This document shows positions 1-9,111 of a stretch of 64,000 bases of DNA, one piece after another; the first letter of the stretch is position 1, and the number at the start of each line of letters is the position of its first letter. Source of the stretch: Candidatus Desulfosporosinus nitrosoreducens (GTDB lineage: Bacteria > Bacillota > Desulfitobacteriia > Desulfitobacteriales > Desulfitobacteriaceae). The DNA lies in NCBI RefSeq assembly GCF_030954495.1, contig NZ_JAVHUW010000070.1, forward strand, positions 107,655-171,654, in the 5' to 3' direction. Below the pieces are notes generated by a model, which had not been told where the DNA came from, made no database searches, and saw only the letters and a list, made by a program, of their open reading frames with translations. The translations under genes and the position numbers were made by a program.

Positions 1-3000
1 TACCTTAGAGGTTAAGCGGCCGCCTTCATCATACTTATAGGTTGTTACCTTGCCGTCGGCGTCCGTCTCCGTCGTCAGATTGTCCCGAACATCATAAACA
101 AAGGAGCTTTGGTCGTAGGTGTTGGCCCCGGCTTTCAGGTTGCTGGCGGTGACATTGCCGTCGGCGTCCAGAGTGTAACCAGCCTTGCTGCCGGCGTTAT
201 CCGTCGCCGAGAGCAGGCGTTCCTGTTCGTCATAGGTGTACTGCATCTGTTCCCCGCTGGCAGATTTCACGCTGAGAGGCTGACCATAGGCATCGTTGAC
301 CAGGGTAGTTTGACGGCTCATGGGGTCCGTGACACTCGTCACGTAGTTGCTCTGAGCATCATAGCCCGTCTGAGTCACCAGATTGCCCGGGCTTAAGCGA
401 ACGTCGTCAAACCAGGCTGTGCCGGAAGCATTGGTCAGCTCCAGGCGAACCTTGGCTGTCCCGCTGACCGTGGGTTTAAAGGAGAAAGAATATTTCGTCC
501 AGGGGGTCGTAGGGTCGGCCGTGGTGTCGGTGACCGGATAGGGCATAGTATAGTCGGTTTGATTGTGGCTGCTGTCTGTGACCAGGACGTGGATTCGCGC
601 ACCCCCGCCGCTGGCCGCGGTAATGCCGCTTGTTCTGATAAAGCCATAAATCGTGTAAGCTTGTCCGGCGTTCAAAGTAGGGGAGGTCTGGGATTCCAAA
701 TAGGAGGTACCGGAGGTAGAGCGGAGGACCCTGGCATCGTAAGTGTCCGAGAAGGCATGGGGAGTGCCATCCGGCTCCCGGCTGCCGTCGTTGAAGATAA
801 GGGCGTTGCCGTCGGAAGGGTTCCAGCGGGTGTTGCCGCGGATAAAGGAGGAATTCTCCAGGAAGTTATACCCTCTGGCCTGAGGACTTTGTTCGAACTG
901 AATATTGTCAAAATAGCCGTCGTAAGGCCCATAAGTGACCGCCATGACTTTGGCGTAGGCCGCCCCACTGGGGGGAGTGATATTGGCGGCAATATAACGC
1001 TGCCACTGATTGGAGCGGGCGTCAAAGTAGGTTTGAGTTTGAGGTGAGCCCACAGGCAATTGACGATAACTGGAATCATACCAGTAAACATTGATGCAGG
1101 CCCCGGCGAACGAGCCGGAACTGCCGCTGGCTTTCAGATAAGCGCTGAGAGTATAGGGGTTGCCGTTCACGGGAATATAATCCGTCCACTGGTAGGCGTT
1201 ATAATTGCTGCCTGGATTAACGTGCAGAACATTACTGCCGCCGAAAGGAGCCGTGGCGTCCCATTCCACCTTATTGGAGACAGTGCCTGTCGGTGAATTG
1301 GCGGTCCAGTCGGTAGGTTGGGAAGCAGTGGCACTTTCGAAACCGCTGTTATACACCCGGTTGTCGGCAAGGCCCAGCTGATTGGACTGGGAGGTGAGAT
1401 TACCGGTGCCGGGATCATACATATAGGCTGTGGAGTTCATCGTCTGGTTGACATAGGTGTCCTCATTTAAATTGCGGGGGTCCCAGACGTTGCTGACTGT
1501 CGTGTTGTCCGGCTCAGTCAGGTTCTGTAAATGGTTATAATAATAGTCCATTTGAGAGGTGTGGTTCAAAGGGTCTGTCGTGGTGAGCAGGTTTCCTAAA
1601 GAATCATAAGTGTAGATATAACTGGCGTAGCCTTTTCCTTCCTTCTTATTCTCCATTTGATTGGGGGTGGTGAGGCTGCGCAAATGGTCCGCGGCATCCC
1701 AAACCATCTCGGTGACGGCTTCCTTGGGACCGTGGGGATCTTGAGTCACGATGGCTGGGGTCCCGTAATTGTTGTTCTCGTATTCCGTAAGTTCCCCGGA
1801 AGCCTTGGTTACCCAACAGGCTTGGTAGTGGTCATCGCCCGTGCCATCCGTACCATATCTAAACTCTGTGTGACCTTGGAAATCGGTGGCTGTGGCGCCG
1901 TCTTGAAGCTGAATGCCGTCAAAATAGGCATCCCCGCCGAAGCTGTTGGAGTCATGGGTCACTTCGACATACACGTCGACAAACGCTGTCGTGGCGCTGG
2001 TGTTGATCGTCAAGGCTTTGCGGGTCCAGTCGATGGTGCCGCTGAGCGGACTACCGGAGGTGTCTTCCCACTTAAGATGATTGCCGCTGCTGTCTAACTC
2101 TTCGACATTAAGGTAAGCAATTCCCTGTAAGCCGGCTGTTTTGAGATAGGACGATAAAACATAGGGCGTATTGGGTTGAACGGACATCCGCTGCTTGGCC
2201 CACAATTTGCTCGTACCGCTGGTGCCTGCCTGGTAGACACTCTTAAGGTCGAGGCTGTGCCCGGCGTACTTGGCAGCGTCGCTGCTGACCTGAACCTTTC
2301 CGGCATCTTGAGTGACAGAAGTCGTCCAATGATCGGGTGCAGTTCCATCCGCGCTGGCCTCAAAGCTGGGATTGACCAGGTCATTCACAGGGCCGGAGCT
2401 AATCAGACGATTGTTGGCGTCATAATACAAATAGGTTTTGGTCCCGTTTTTGTTGGTGAAGGAAAGCAGGTTGTGATAAACGTCCCACTCATAACGAAGG
2501 GTTGAGGTGCCGTTGGGGCTATTGTCATAGGTGACACTGTTCAGATAACCGTTCGCATAGGTGTAAGATGTCTTTGTTTTTTCGGGTTCTGCTGAGGTCG
2601 TGATCGAGTTAACGGTGCCGTCTCCATTGAGAGCAAGGGTTGTCGTTCTGTTGGAGGGGTCTGTTACCATCACCTTGTTACTGGGATAGCTCACGGTAGT
2701 GGTGTTGCCTTTACCGTCCTCCAGTTTTATAAGTTTACCGCTGCTGTCAAAGGTTAAACTGGGAAGCTTCGCCGAATACTTGCCCGTCTCGCTGTTGGCT
2801 TCTTGAATATGATAAACCAGAGGCCCGCCGCTCGTATCCATATAGAGCTGAACCGGATAGTTGTCCGGCCTGGTGTAAGTCTGTCCGTCACTATTGAGAA
2901 TAAAGGGCCTTTCCGTGCCGTTCGAATCTAAGAAGACAACGGCTCCGCCCTTAAAAGCAAGCTGCATGTCCAGATTGGAATTCCACTTCTGGCCAAATAA

Positions 3001-4623
3001 TCCCTTAAAGGTGCCGCGGCTGTTATAAGTCCTGGTGACAGTGGCCGGAATTCCCCGGCCCGGCAAGGAAAAGTCCGTCACGGAGCTGATAAAGTTTCCG
3101 TTCATGGTGTTGACGGAACCGCCCTTAAGGTTTGCGTAGCTCCAATAAGGATTGGAACCGAGTTCGTCCGTAATATAGGTGATAGAGAGCAAAGGGCTGA
3201 GGGTGCTGCCATAGTCGGGATCATTGCTGCTGATAAAAGAATAGGCAGGGTGGGCGGAGGTTTCATGATTTTTAGCCGGATCTGCAGAATAGGGAAATTG
3301 AACCATAAATCCGTCATTCTCTTGGGGAGAAAGATCGCCGTTCCCACTATTCAGCCAGCTCTTCACGATGGACCAGACGTTGAAAGTGATCCAGCCTGTA
3401 GTATTTCCGGCCACCTGGGCGACGGTTTGTTCACTCACATCAAAGGTTGAATCGACGGAAGGCTGGTTGGCCCAAGTGACGGAGTAGGGCCAAGGGGAGG
3501 TAACCCGGGCGATATCGATTTCTTCTGAAGTGGCCGTTGTGGTATTGCGTTTATTTAGTTGCAACGTGGCATCGGTCGCGATAGCCCCGGCGGGCAAGAC
3601 CGGCAGGGCAAATTTTAATAACGTGCGCGCAGCTCCGCCGTTATCCCAGCCAATATTAAGATTATTGCTGGTGTAAAACTGGGTATTGGGGGCGGCTGAG
3701 TTAACGTAGGTATCGAGTCCGGTAGACCCGATATAAGTGGGTGGAACAGAAACCGTGGTGATAGGAGGATCTATAACAACTGGAAAAGATCTGCTGGGAT
3801 CAGCGATCCAAGCCGCGTCAGGGGTGATGGTGACAGTATAAACGTTGGAATTTTTGGTAGGTGTTAAGCTCATGGTAACAGCTTGACTCGTCTCCTGATG
3901 TTGATCGGACATATAAGGGCGAGGAATAACAAATTTGGTGTTTCCGCTTTTCGCATCGTTGACGGCCAAAGAGCCATCCTTCTGAGGCGTTATAGTTAAG
4001 CCGGTGACCGTCAATTGGAAAGTGAAAGAAGCAGGGGCTGAGGCGTTTTTTACGATAATATTTTCTTTAAGACCGTCAGAAAATGGTTGATATTGTAGAT
4101 CCGTGCTCTTAAGAATATCCGGGAAGATCACGGAATTTGTGTCGTTGGTAGCTGAGCTGTTAGCAGCATTGTCTAAGGTCCAGGACAAGGAACTCGTTTT
4201 GTCCGGCTTGACTTCAGCCAGGTAGGGCGCTTGAGAATTTTTAGCGAAATGGGGATGGAAGGGATTGGCCTGACTGCTCGTAGCAAAGGCCGGGTCATCG
4301 GAAGATGAGGTTATCTTGTTGGAAATATCCTGCCATGTTCCATTGGCATCCTGGTAATGGCGTGAAGCATAAGACGTCTCGGTGGTGTAACTGCCATCAC
4401 TGTTAAGATAGGTTTTGCTGTGCTGGTCACGCTTGTCGACGAGTTCAGTGACTCGGGTTACATTTTTATGCAGAGTGGCACTGGGTGGCTGAGCAGCGAT
4501 ACCTGAAGCCCTGTCGCCGGAAGCGGTCAAAGAAGCGGCCAGAGCAGTTTGAGGCGCAACGGCTAGAATCGTGATGCTGAAAGCAAGAAAAAGCGATAGC
4601 CATTTAGAGCGTCTTCCTATCAA
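1..4623 (-). CDS. giant secreted RHS/YD-repeat protein, C-terminus outside window
   Basis: The minus-strand frame starting at TTG 4623 stays open to the window edge (at least 1541 residues); I checked the frame near 4600, 3450, 2400 and 60. The start has a GGGGG ribosome site about 7 bases upstream and a signal peptide (basic start, hydrophobic stretch, ALAAS). A Ser/Thr-rich part follows, then a DNRLRE-like module around residues 290-460 (motif VTWANQPSVDST), then from about residue 520 YD repeats such as YLYYDANNRL and TYKYDEGGRL. Interspersed segments starting like NPSFEASADGTAPDHW resemble carbohydrate-binding modules. By family, this is a wall or secreted polymorphic-toxin type protein whose toxin tip would lie beyond base 1. 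Target and function are unknown. The fragments at 37.9-39.2 kb resemble its core. Confidence 0.9.
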   Translation of the reverse strand, partial: MIGRRSKWLSLFLAFSITILAVAPQTALAASLTASGDRASGIAAQPPSATLHKNVTRVTELVDKRDQHSKTYLNSDGSYTTETSYASRHYQDANGTWQDISNKITSSSDDPAFATSSQANPFHPHFAKNSQAPYLAEVKPDKTSSLSWTLDNAANSSATNDTNSVIFPDILKSTDLQYQPFSDGLKENIIVKNASAPASFTFQLTVTGLTITPQKDGSLAVNDAKSGNTKFVIPRPYMSDQHQETSQAVTMSLTPTKNSNVYTVTITPDAAWIADPSRSFPVVIDPPITTVSVPPTYIGSTGLDTYVNSAAPNTQFYTSNNLNIGWDNGGAARTLLKFALPVLPAGAIATDATLQLNKRNTTTATSEEIDIARVTSPWPYSVTWANQPSVDSTFDVSEQTVAQVAGNTTGWITFNVWSIVKSWLNSGNGDLSPQENDGFMVQFPYSADPAKNHETSAHPAYSFISSNDPDYGSTLSPLLSITYITDELGSNPYWSYANLKGGSVNTMNGNFISSVTDFSLPGRGIPATVTRTYNSRGTFKGLFGQKWNSNLDMQLAFKGGAVVFLDSNGTERPFILNSDGQTYTRPDNYPVQLYMDTSGGPLVYHIQEANSETGKYSAKLPSLTFDSSGKLIKLEDGKGNTTTVSYPSNKVMVTDPSNRTTTLALNGDGTVNSITTSAEPEKTKTSYTYANGYLNSVTYDNSPNGTSTLRYEWDVYHNLLSFTNKNGTKTYLYYDANNRLISSGPVNDLVNPSFEASADGTAPDHWTTSVTQDAGKVQVSSDAAKYAGHSLDLKSVYQAGTSGTSKLWAKQRMSVQPNTPYVLSSYLKTAGLQGIAYLNVEELDSSGNHLKWEDTSGSPLSGTIDWTRKALTINTSATTAFVDVYVEVTHDSNSFGGDAYFDGIQLQDGATATDFQGHTEFRYGTDGTGDDHYQACWVTKASGELTEYENNNYGTPAIVTQDPHGPKEAVTEMVWDAADHLRSLTTPNQMENKKEGKGYASYIYTYDSLGNLLTTTDPLNHTSQMDYYYNHLQNLTEPDNTTVSNVWDPRNLNEDTYVNQTMNSTAYMYDPGTGNLTSQSNQLGLADNRVYNSGFESATASQPTDWTANSPTGTVSNKVEWDATAPFGGSNVLHVNPGSNYNAYQWTDYIPVNGNPYTLSAYLKASGSSGSFAGACINVYWYDSSYRQLPVGSPQTQTYFDARSNQWQRYIAANITPPSGAAYAKVMAVTYGPYDGYFDNIQFEQSPQARGYNFLENSSFIRGNTRWNPSDGNALIFNDGSREPDGTPHAFSDTYDARVLRSTSGTSYLESQTSPTLNAGQAYTIYGFIRTSGITAASGGGARIHVLVTDSSHNQTDYTMPYPVTDTTADPTTPWTKYSFSFKPTVSGTAKVRLELTNASGTAWFDDVRLSPGNLVTQTGYDAQSNYVTSVTDPMSRQTTLVNDAYGQPLSVKSASGEQMQYTYDEQERLLSATDNAGSKAGYTLDADGNVTASNLKAGANTYDQSSFVYDVRDNLTTETDADGKVTTYKYDEGGRLTSKV

Positions 4624-5350
4624 AAAAAGTCCCCCTTAATAAATTGTGATCGATCTGTGAATTTTTTGGGGTGAATCTGTGATTGATTATAACGGAAGAC
4701 TTTTTTTGAGTAAAATGCAAATTGATCCTTAAAGTTAAGAATTAATCCATTAATGCTACATTAAACCAATTAAATTTTTAATAATTAAGCTTAAAAGAAA
4801 GGTTTTATCATGAATTATAGCTTTAAGGACTTGAGAAAAAATTGATATTGATTTTTTTGAAAAATAACTCAAACCAATAAGATGTTAATTTGGATATATC
4901 AGCTAAATGTATTGGTGAGATCCTCCTCTGCTAAAGCTATTTCTCCAAAATTGCTAAAAATACCAACCCTATTTAATTGCTTTTTCATTTCAACTGAACG
5001 TTCTATATTATACTAATTGACTTTTAAAATATTATTAATATTTCATGGGATAAATCCTCAATGCTCAATAACTATGTCTTTAATAATCTCATCATTCAAA
5101 CGCAAATAAGTATTAAACAGCTTCATTAACGAAACCTGTCCACTTTATTCTATGCACTTGCTTGTCTTGATTGTTACTCTTTTAACCTCATTTTCCGCTG
5201 TGAATCCTGACCTGATCAGGCCCGACCAAAATTCGAATGCGCATTCGAATTTGGGACGGGCCTTTCTTTAAGATAACCACATTTTTCTGGATTTTAAGAT
5301 GCATGAGTTTGTTCAGTGCTTCGAAAGTTAAGACTGAATAAGCTCTTAAC
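4624..5350. other. AT-rich intergenic region without a gene
   Basis: I see no coding sequence with a ribosome site in this stretch. It carries the upstream region of the minus-strand RHS gene and one large palindrome at 5218-5263, described separately. The open frame on the minus strand between 5188 and 5463 crosses the palindrome and the promoter of the next gene and is not credible. Confidence 0.6.
5218..5263. repeat. 46-base near-perfect palindrome, terminator-like
   Basis: The arms AGGCCCG..CC..AATTCGAATGC and their complement meet without a loop at 5240/5241, with only two mismatched positions. The right arm is followed by TTTCTTT, so it could end transcription in the plus direction. 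No plus-strand gene lies upstream, so its purpose is unclear. It might instead be a protein-binding or cruciform site. Confidence 0.7.
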
Positions 5351-5378
5351 TTGATTATTCCGGAAATTTTGCTATAAT
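5351..5378 (+). promoter_or_regulatory. sigma-A type promoter for the DUF134 gene
   Basis: A TTGATT box at 5351-5356 and a perfect TATAAT at 5373-5378 are separated by 16 bases. The start codon at 5413 lies about 35 bases downstream. Confidence 0.6.
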
Positions 5379-5412
5379 TGAATTGAGCATATGCCCAAAA
5401 GGAGCTGATCCA

Positions 5413-5859
5413 ATGCCAAGGCGCCGTTGTTGTGGTCGAATCGATGAAACAATAGCCTGCCAAACGTTTATTCCGCAGGGATACTCACGTTGGCCGGAAG
5501 TGTTGGTCCGGCTTGAAGAGCTGGAAGCCATTCGTTTAAAAGATAAAGTGGGACTCGATCAAGCTGAGTGTGCGGCATCTATGGGAATTTCCAGAGCGAC
5601 GTTTCAGCGAATCCTTGGAGCAGCTCGGGAGAAAATTGCCACTGCTTTGGTAGAAGGCAGACCGATTATTATTCAAGGAGGTAATTACACAATAAAAAAT
5701 AGGGTTTTCGAGTGCCTGAATTGTCGTCATATTTGGGAAGAGGAACCGTGTTCCGCAGGCGGGAAGCATGGCTATGAAATAACCTGCCCTCAATGCGGGG
5801 ACCTAAAAAAAAGGCGCTTGGACAGTGGGCTTAAACGTCCCTGTGATGGTCAATTTTAA
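5413..5859 (+). CDS. DUF134 family HTH/zinc-ribbon-like protein
   Basis: A 148-residue protein starting MPRRRCCGRI, the typical beginning of DUF134. It has an HTH-like middle (residues about 35-70, with GISRATFQRILG) and a C-terminal part with two CxxC pairs (CLNC, CPQC) that may bind metal. The ATG at 5413 was chosen over an upstream in-frame TTG because AAAAGGAG lies just ahead of it. In other anaerobes DUF134 proteins are found next to NifX/NifB-like cofactor-binding proteins, and the same holds here (next gene 64 bases downstream). A DNA-binding role is inferred from the HTH; the target is unknown. Confidence 0.85.
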   Translation: MPRRRCCGRIDETIACQTFIPQGYSRWPEVLVRLEELEAIRLKDKVGLDQAECAASMGISRATFQRILGAAREKIATALVEGRPIIIQGGNYTIKNRVFECLNCRHIWEEEPCSAGGKHGYEITCPQCGDLKKRRLDSGLKRPCDGQF

Positions 5860-5923
5860 AAAACCAAAGCTTGTTGTGAAGAAGGTTCGTAAAGGAAATA
5901 CTTTATTATTAGGAGGGGTTTTT

Positions 5924-6304
5924 ATGTCTCAAAAAATTGCGATTCCAACCAATGGTGAAGTTCTGGATGCTCATTTTGGACGGGCTGCGGGATTTACGGT
6001 CTTTGAAATTGAAGGTTCGACAGCCCGCTTTGTCGAAAAACTTAGTGCGACAGGCCTCCAACACCAGCATGAAGGACTTGCCAATATGTTCAAGAACAAA
6101 GGCGTGGAAGTGCTTGTTTGCGGAGGAATCGGCGGGGGAATGATTAATGGTCTTAACGCCGTAGGTTTAAAAGTAGTGTCAGGAGCTTCCGGCAGAGTAG
6201 CCGATGTAGCACAAGCCTATGCCGAAGGCAAAATTGTCAGCACCGGATCAGTCTGTCAAAATGATCATGGCCATGATCACCATCACGATCATCAATGTCA
6301 CTGA
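5924..6304 (+). CDS. NifX/NifB-family iron-molybdenum cluster-binding protein
   Basis: A 126-residue protein with the dinitrogenase FeMo-cofactor-binding fold seen in NifX, NafY and the NifB C-terminus: IAIPTNGE at the start, DAHFGRAAGF around residues 16-25 and GGIGGGMINGL in the middle. It ends in a His-rich tail (HGHDHHHDHQCH) suited to binding metal. The start ATG follows AGGAGGGG. Family members bind or carry FeS or FeMo-type clusters. With DUF134 upstream and Mrp downstream it probably belongs to a general metal-cluster handling unit rather than to nitrogenase directly. Confidence 0.85.
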   Translation: MSQKIAIPTNGEVLDAHFGRAAGFTVFEIEGSTARFVEKLSATGLQHQHEGLANMFKNKGVEVLVCGGIGGGMINGLNAVGLKVVSGASGRVADVAQAYAEGKIVSTGSVCQNDHGHDHHHDHQCH

Positions 6305-6415
6305 GTTGATCCTTGCTCAATGGACAAACTTGACAAAGCAAGAATTAGGGGAGTAAGATAAATTGATTATCGCCCTTCGTGGGTAAAAATTGTCAGCAGA
6401 AAGGGAGGCAGTAGC

Positions 6416-7270
6416 GTGAGTGAGGCGTGTAATAGCTGTTCCGCAGCAGGTTCCTGTAGTCAGGATAGCTGTCCAAGTGAACCGAAATTGACAGATGCTC
6501 AAAAAGCCAGTCATATTGACAAAGTCATTGCGGTTATGAGCGGTAAGGGAGGAGTTGGAAAATCTTCTGTTACCGGCATGATAGCCGTGAGTTTAATGCG
6601 CCAGGGATACAAAGTGGGAGTTTTAGATGCCGATATAACCGGACCCAGTATTCCCAAGATTTTTGGAGTTTCAGGCAAAGCCGGAGTCAGCAAGACCGGA
6701 ATTTTGGCTCCTGAGAGCCGCGGCGGAATTAAAGTTATGTCTTTAAATCTTATGATTGAAACTGAAGATGATCCAGTCATTTTAAGAGGACCTTTAATCA
6801 CCCAGATTGTCACTCAATTCTATACGGAAGTAATTTGGGGTGATCTCGATTACCTCCTAATTGATTTGCCGCCTGGTACAGGAGATGTTCCCATCACGGT
6901 ATTCCAAACGCTGCCAATTGATGGTGTCGTTATGGTAACAAGTCCTCAATCCTTGGCCAATATGGTTGTCCGTAAGGCCATTAAAATGGTACGCAACTAT
7001 AAACCGCCGATTTATGGTTTAGTTGAAAATATGGCTTATGTCCAGTGTTCGGATTGCAGCCACAGAATCGAAGTTTTTGGCAAACCTCAGGGACAGGAAG
7101 AGGCGGAGCGGATGTCTATTCCGTTTTTGGGTGAACTCCCCCTCGATCCGGAATTAGCTACTCTGTCGGATGCGGGTCATATCGAAGATTATCAGTCACC
7201 GGTTTTCGATCAAATAGCTAAACGTTTAGCTGAGGAAGTCAGAAAACATAGCGGTGAGAAGCTGGCTTAA
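6416..7270 (+). CDS. mrp: Mrp/NBP35-type P-loop ATPase, FeS cluster carrier
   Basis: A 284-residue protein with a cysteine-rich N-terminus (four Cys in the first 22 residues), the deviant Walker A motif GKGGVGKSS near residue 42, DADITGPSIP, and LLIDLPPGTGDVP as Walker B. The C-terminal half contains CSDCSH, matching the CxxC that bridges a shared FeS cluster in ApbC/NBP35 dimers. The GTG start at 6416 follows AAAGGGAGG. Family members load and transfer Fe-S clusters in the cytoplasm. The gene ends in a clear terminator. Neighbours fit metal-cluster assembly. Confidence 0.92.
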   Translation: MSEACNSCSAAGSCSQDSCPSEPKLTDAQKASHIDKVIAVMSGKGGVGKSSVTGMIAVSLMRQGYKVGVLDADITGPSIPKIFGVSGKAGVSKTGILAPESRGGIKVMSLNLMIETEDDPVILRGPLITQIVTQFYTEVIWGDLDYLLIDLPPGTGDVPITVFQTLPIDGVVMVTSPQSLANMVVRKAIKMVRNYKPPIYGLVENMAYVQCSDCSHRIEVFGKPQGQEEAERMSIPFLGELPLDPELATLSDAGHIEDYQSPVFDQIAKRLAEEVRKHSGEKLA

Positions 7271-7282
7271 TCCAACATAATC

Positions 7283-7323
7283 AAGACCAAGAGCGTCTTT
7301 TAAGGCAGTGCTTGGTCTTTTTT
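7283..7323 (+). terminator. rho-independent terminator after mrp
   Basis: Stem AAGACCAAG (7283-7291) pairs with CTTGGTCTT (7311-7319), and a run of T follows. It lies between mrp and the convergent HAD gene. Confidence 0.8.
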
Positions 7324-7336
7324 GCCTCCATAATGG

Positions 7337-7807
7337 TCAGCGTCTTAAGGTCGCTCTAAGGCGCTGGGGTTTTATGAGCAAACCTAAAGCACCTTCAATG
7401 TTATTGACAACCACATCGGCTGACAATAGCGTTTGCATACTGGCTCCCTCGAATCCGATTACGGCGATGCCCAGAGACGCCCGCTCCAGCATCAATTGGT
7501 CGTTAGAACCGTTTCCTATGGCCGCTACATGGCGTGCGTTAAATTTGGCAAGATAATCCGCTTTTTCTTGGGTGTGGTTCGCGCTTTCCAAGACCTTTAC
7601 GTGTACGGCCAAATCTTGACATTGGCTCTCGACAGTGCCGAAAGTATCAGCGGTGATTATGTGAATCTCCAGAAATGGAGCCAACTGGACAAGATTTGCT
7701 TTGACTGATTCGAATAACTTGCCATCCAAAGCCACCGTCCCATTAAAATCCAGAATTAACACTTCCAGGGCTATAGTGTCCCTGCCGGGAATCTTAATCA
7801 CCAGCAT
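7337..7807 (-). CDS. soluble P-type ATPase-like HAD protein
   Basis: A 156-residue HAD-fold protein without membrane segments. The catalytic loop reads LILDFNGTVALDG (DxNGT, second Asp replaced by Asn). ITADTFGTVES is motif II, and AAIGNGSNDQLML carries the GxGxND magnesium motif. The set matches the family called soluble P-type ATPase (COG4087), a cytosolic relative of the P-domain of metal pumps; the substrate is unknown. ATG 7807 was preferred to an upstream TTG because AAAGGAGG is correctly spaced. It is convergent with mrp. Confidence 0.85.
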   Translation of the reverse strand: MLVIKIPGRDTIALEVLILDFNGTVALDGKLFESVKANLVQLAPFLEIHIITADTFGTVESQCQDLAVHVKVLESANHTQEKADYLAKFNARHVAAIGNGSNDQLMLERASLGIAVIGFEGASMQTLLSADVVVNNIEGALGLLIKPQRLRATLRR

Positions 7808-7949
7808 AGAATTTTCCTCCTTTGTCAAAGCTCAAGAATAACTTTGATGAAAGTAATAAAATATTATACCTAATACATCAATAATTTTATTGAAATTAGT
7901 TATATGATACCATATAATGTGATCATTAGTTTAAATGGTGGTGAAAAAG

Positions 7950-8363
7950 ATGTATTCGCAAAAGGCTATCGAACTAAATAAAAATCCGGAAAACCTTGGT
8001 CAAATGCGTGACTCGGATGGTGAAGAAACTGTAGAAGATTCTCAAAGCGGAACCACGTATACTGTTTATCTTAAAGTGGAATTTGGAGTTATAACCAAGA
8101 TTAATTTTTGGGTTAGCGCTGCCTCAGTGGAGATGGCCGGTTGCAGTATGGCGACTATTTTAGCTAAAGGCAAACATCTGTCCGATGCCTTGAAAATAAC
8201 GGAACAGGATGTTATAGATGCCTTAGAGTGTTCGCCTGAGTCAGATCAACAGAAGAGTATAAATCTGATTTTAAGCACTTTGCGAAAAGCAATCGATAAT
8301 TATCTGATGAGGCGGGGAATTTATCACATTCAGTTTCAAAAATTAGAAGCTTCAAATTCCTGA
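7950..8363 (+). CDS. NifU/IscU-like protein lacking most cluster ligands
   Basis: A 137-residue protein with the IscU/NifU N-terminal layout: KNPENLG near the start, a beta region (TVYLKVEFGVITKI), AGCSMATILAKGK, and a helical end. Of the three scaffold cysteines only the one in AGCSMA is clearly kept. The usual ACGD site reads SQSGT and the HCS site reads QKS; another Cys sits in ALECSP. ATG 7950 is favoured over 7935 because GGTGGTG lies upstream. A normal scaffold role is therefore doubtful; it may be a carrier or a diverged regulator. It is followed 66 bases later by a MerR-type regulator. Confidence 0.75.
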   Translation: MYSQKAIELNKNPENLGQMRDSDGEETVEDSQSGTTYTVYLKVEFGVITKINFWVSAASVEMAGCSMATILAKGKHLSDALKITEQDVIDALECSPESDQQKSINLILSTLRKAIDNYLMRRGIYHIQFQKLEASNS

Positions 8364-8429
8364 ATACAATTAAATTCCAACTTATCTTTCCCCAAACCAC
8401 ATTTAAACATTATTTGGAAGTGATAAATA

Positions 8430-8846
8430 ATGCTTGATGAGGATCAGGGATTGTATACGATCGGTACCGTGGCCGAACTGATTGAAGAACATCCGGAGAC
8501 CCTAAGAGTTTGGGAACGAAATGATCTTATACACCCCGATAGAAAAGGACACCAGCGAAGATATTCCAATAATGACGTCAAGAGACTCCAGTTTATAAAA
8601 TATTTAATCGATAAAAAAGGTTTAAATATTGCCGGAGTTAAGCACCTGATCTCTATATATTCTTGCTGGTACAATCGCAATTGTAAAGGCGGAGCCTATC
8701 AAAACAGTCCCGTATCGATTAATGAAGCAAAAGCTTGCTGGAAGACTAAGGATACCTATTGTCTCGTGGCCAGCGATAAGGCTGAAATGTGCAATTCCTG
8801 TGCTCTTTTGAGGAGTTGTAAAAAACAGCAGGATTGCAGCGATTGA
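8430..8846 (+). CDS. MerR-family regulator with Cys-rich tail
   Basis: A 138-residue protein with an N-terminal MerR winged helix: YTIGTVAELIEEHPETLRVWER, split over residues 9-30, then a wing with HQRRYSNNDVKRL and NIAGVKHLI. The C-terminal half has eight Cys (CWYNRNC, CWKT, YCLV, CNSC, CKKQQDC), unlike the usual coiled coil, suggesting a metal or FeS sensor. The ribosome site is weak (GGAAGTG). It may control the FeS-related genes upstream, which is inference from position. The gene ends in a large shared terminator. Confidence 0.8.
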   Translation: MLDEDQGLYTIGTVAELIEEHPETLRVWERNDLIHPDRKGHQRRYSNNDVKRLQFIKYLIDKKGLNIAGVKHLISIYSCWYNRNCKGGAYQNSPVSINEAKACWKTKDTYCLVASDKAEMCNSCALLRSCKKQQDCSD

Positions 8847-8847
8847 G

Positions 8848-8904
8848 CGCAAATAAGCATAAAAAAACGACGATCACAACGTCGTTTTTTTATGCTTATT
8901 TGCG
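8848..8904. terminator. bidirectional terminator with 25-bp perfect stem
   Basis: Positions 8848-8872 are perfectly complementary to 8880-8904 with a 7-base loop. A/T runs lie inside both arms, so it can work in both directions. It overlaps the last codons of the minus-strand gene ending at 8896. Confidence 0.9.
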
Positions 8905-9111
8905 GCGTTCTAATTCCTTCTTAAGCTCAGCGATGGAATTTTTTAAGGCTAATAACTCGGCTTCGTATTTTTTAACCCTATGACCGGGAAGATGCAAACC
9001 GGTTTGCTTTAAAACATAGCCTTTTTCCTCCTCAAGTTCTTCAAGCTCCTCGGACAAGGTTTTCAGGCGGCGGATTAAATCCTCTTTCCCTACTAATGAC
9101 CAATCATCCAT
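8896..9111 (-). CDS. small coiled-coil protein, unknown
   Basis: A 71-residue, highly charged protein with two heptad-like helices (LSEELEELEEEKGY and LLALKNSIAELKKELERR) around a short LPGHRVKKYE turn. GGAAGGAG precedes the ATG. I do not recognise a family. A similar small coiled-coil ORF lies at 25874-26065. No membrane segment or cysteine is present. Confidence 0.7.
   Translation of the reverse strand: MDDWSLVGKEDLIRRLKTLSEELEELEEEKGYVLKQTGLHLPGHRVKKYEAELLALKNSIAELKKELERRK

Noticed and set aside
109..3450. Several plus-strand open frames inside 1-3.5 kb
   Set aside because: They are antisense shadows of the GC-rich RHS gene, have no ribosome sites and repeat-derived compositions. The minus-strand frame carries the recognisable protein.
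5188..5463. 91-codon minus-strand frame
   Set aside because: It crosses the palindrome and the DUF134 promoter and start, with no family features.
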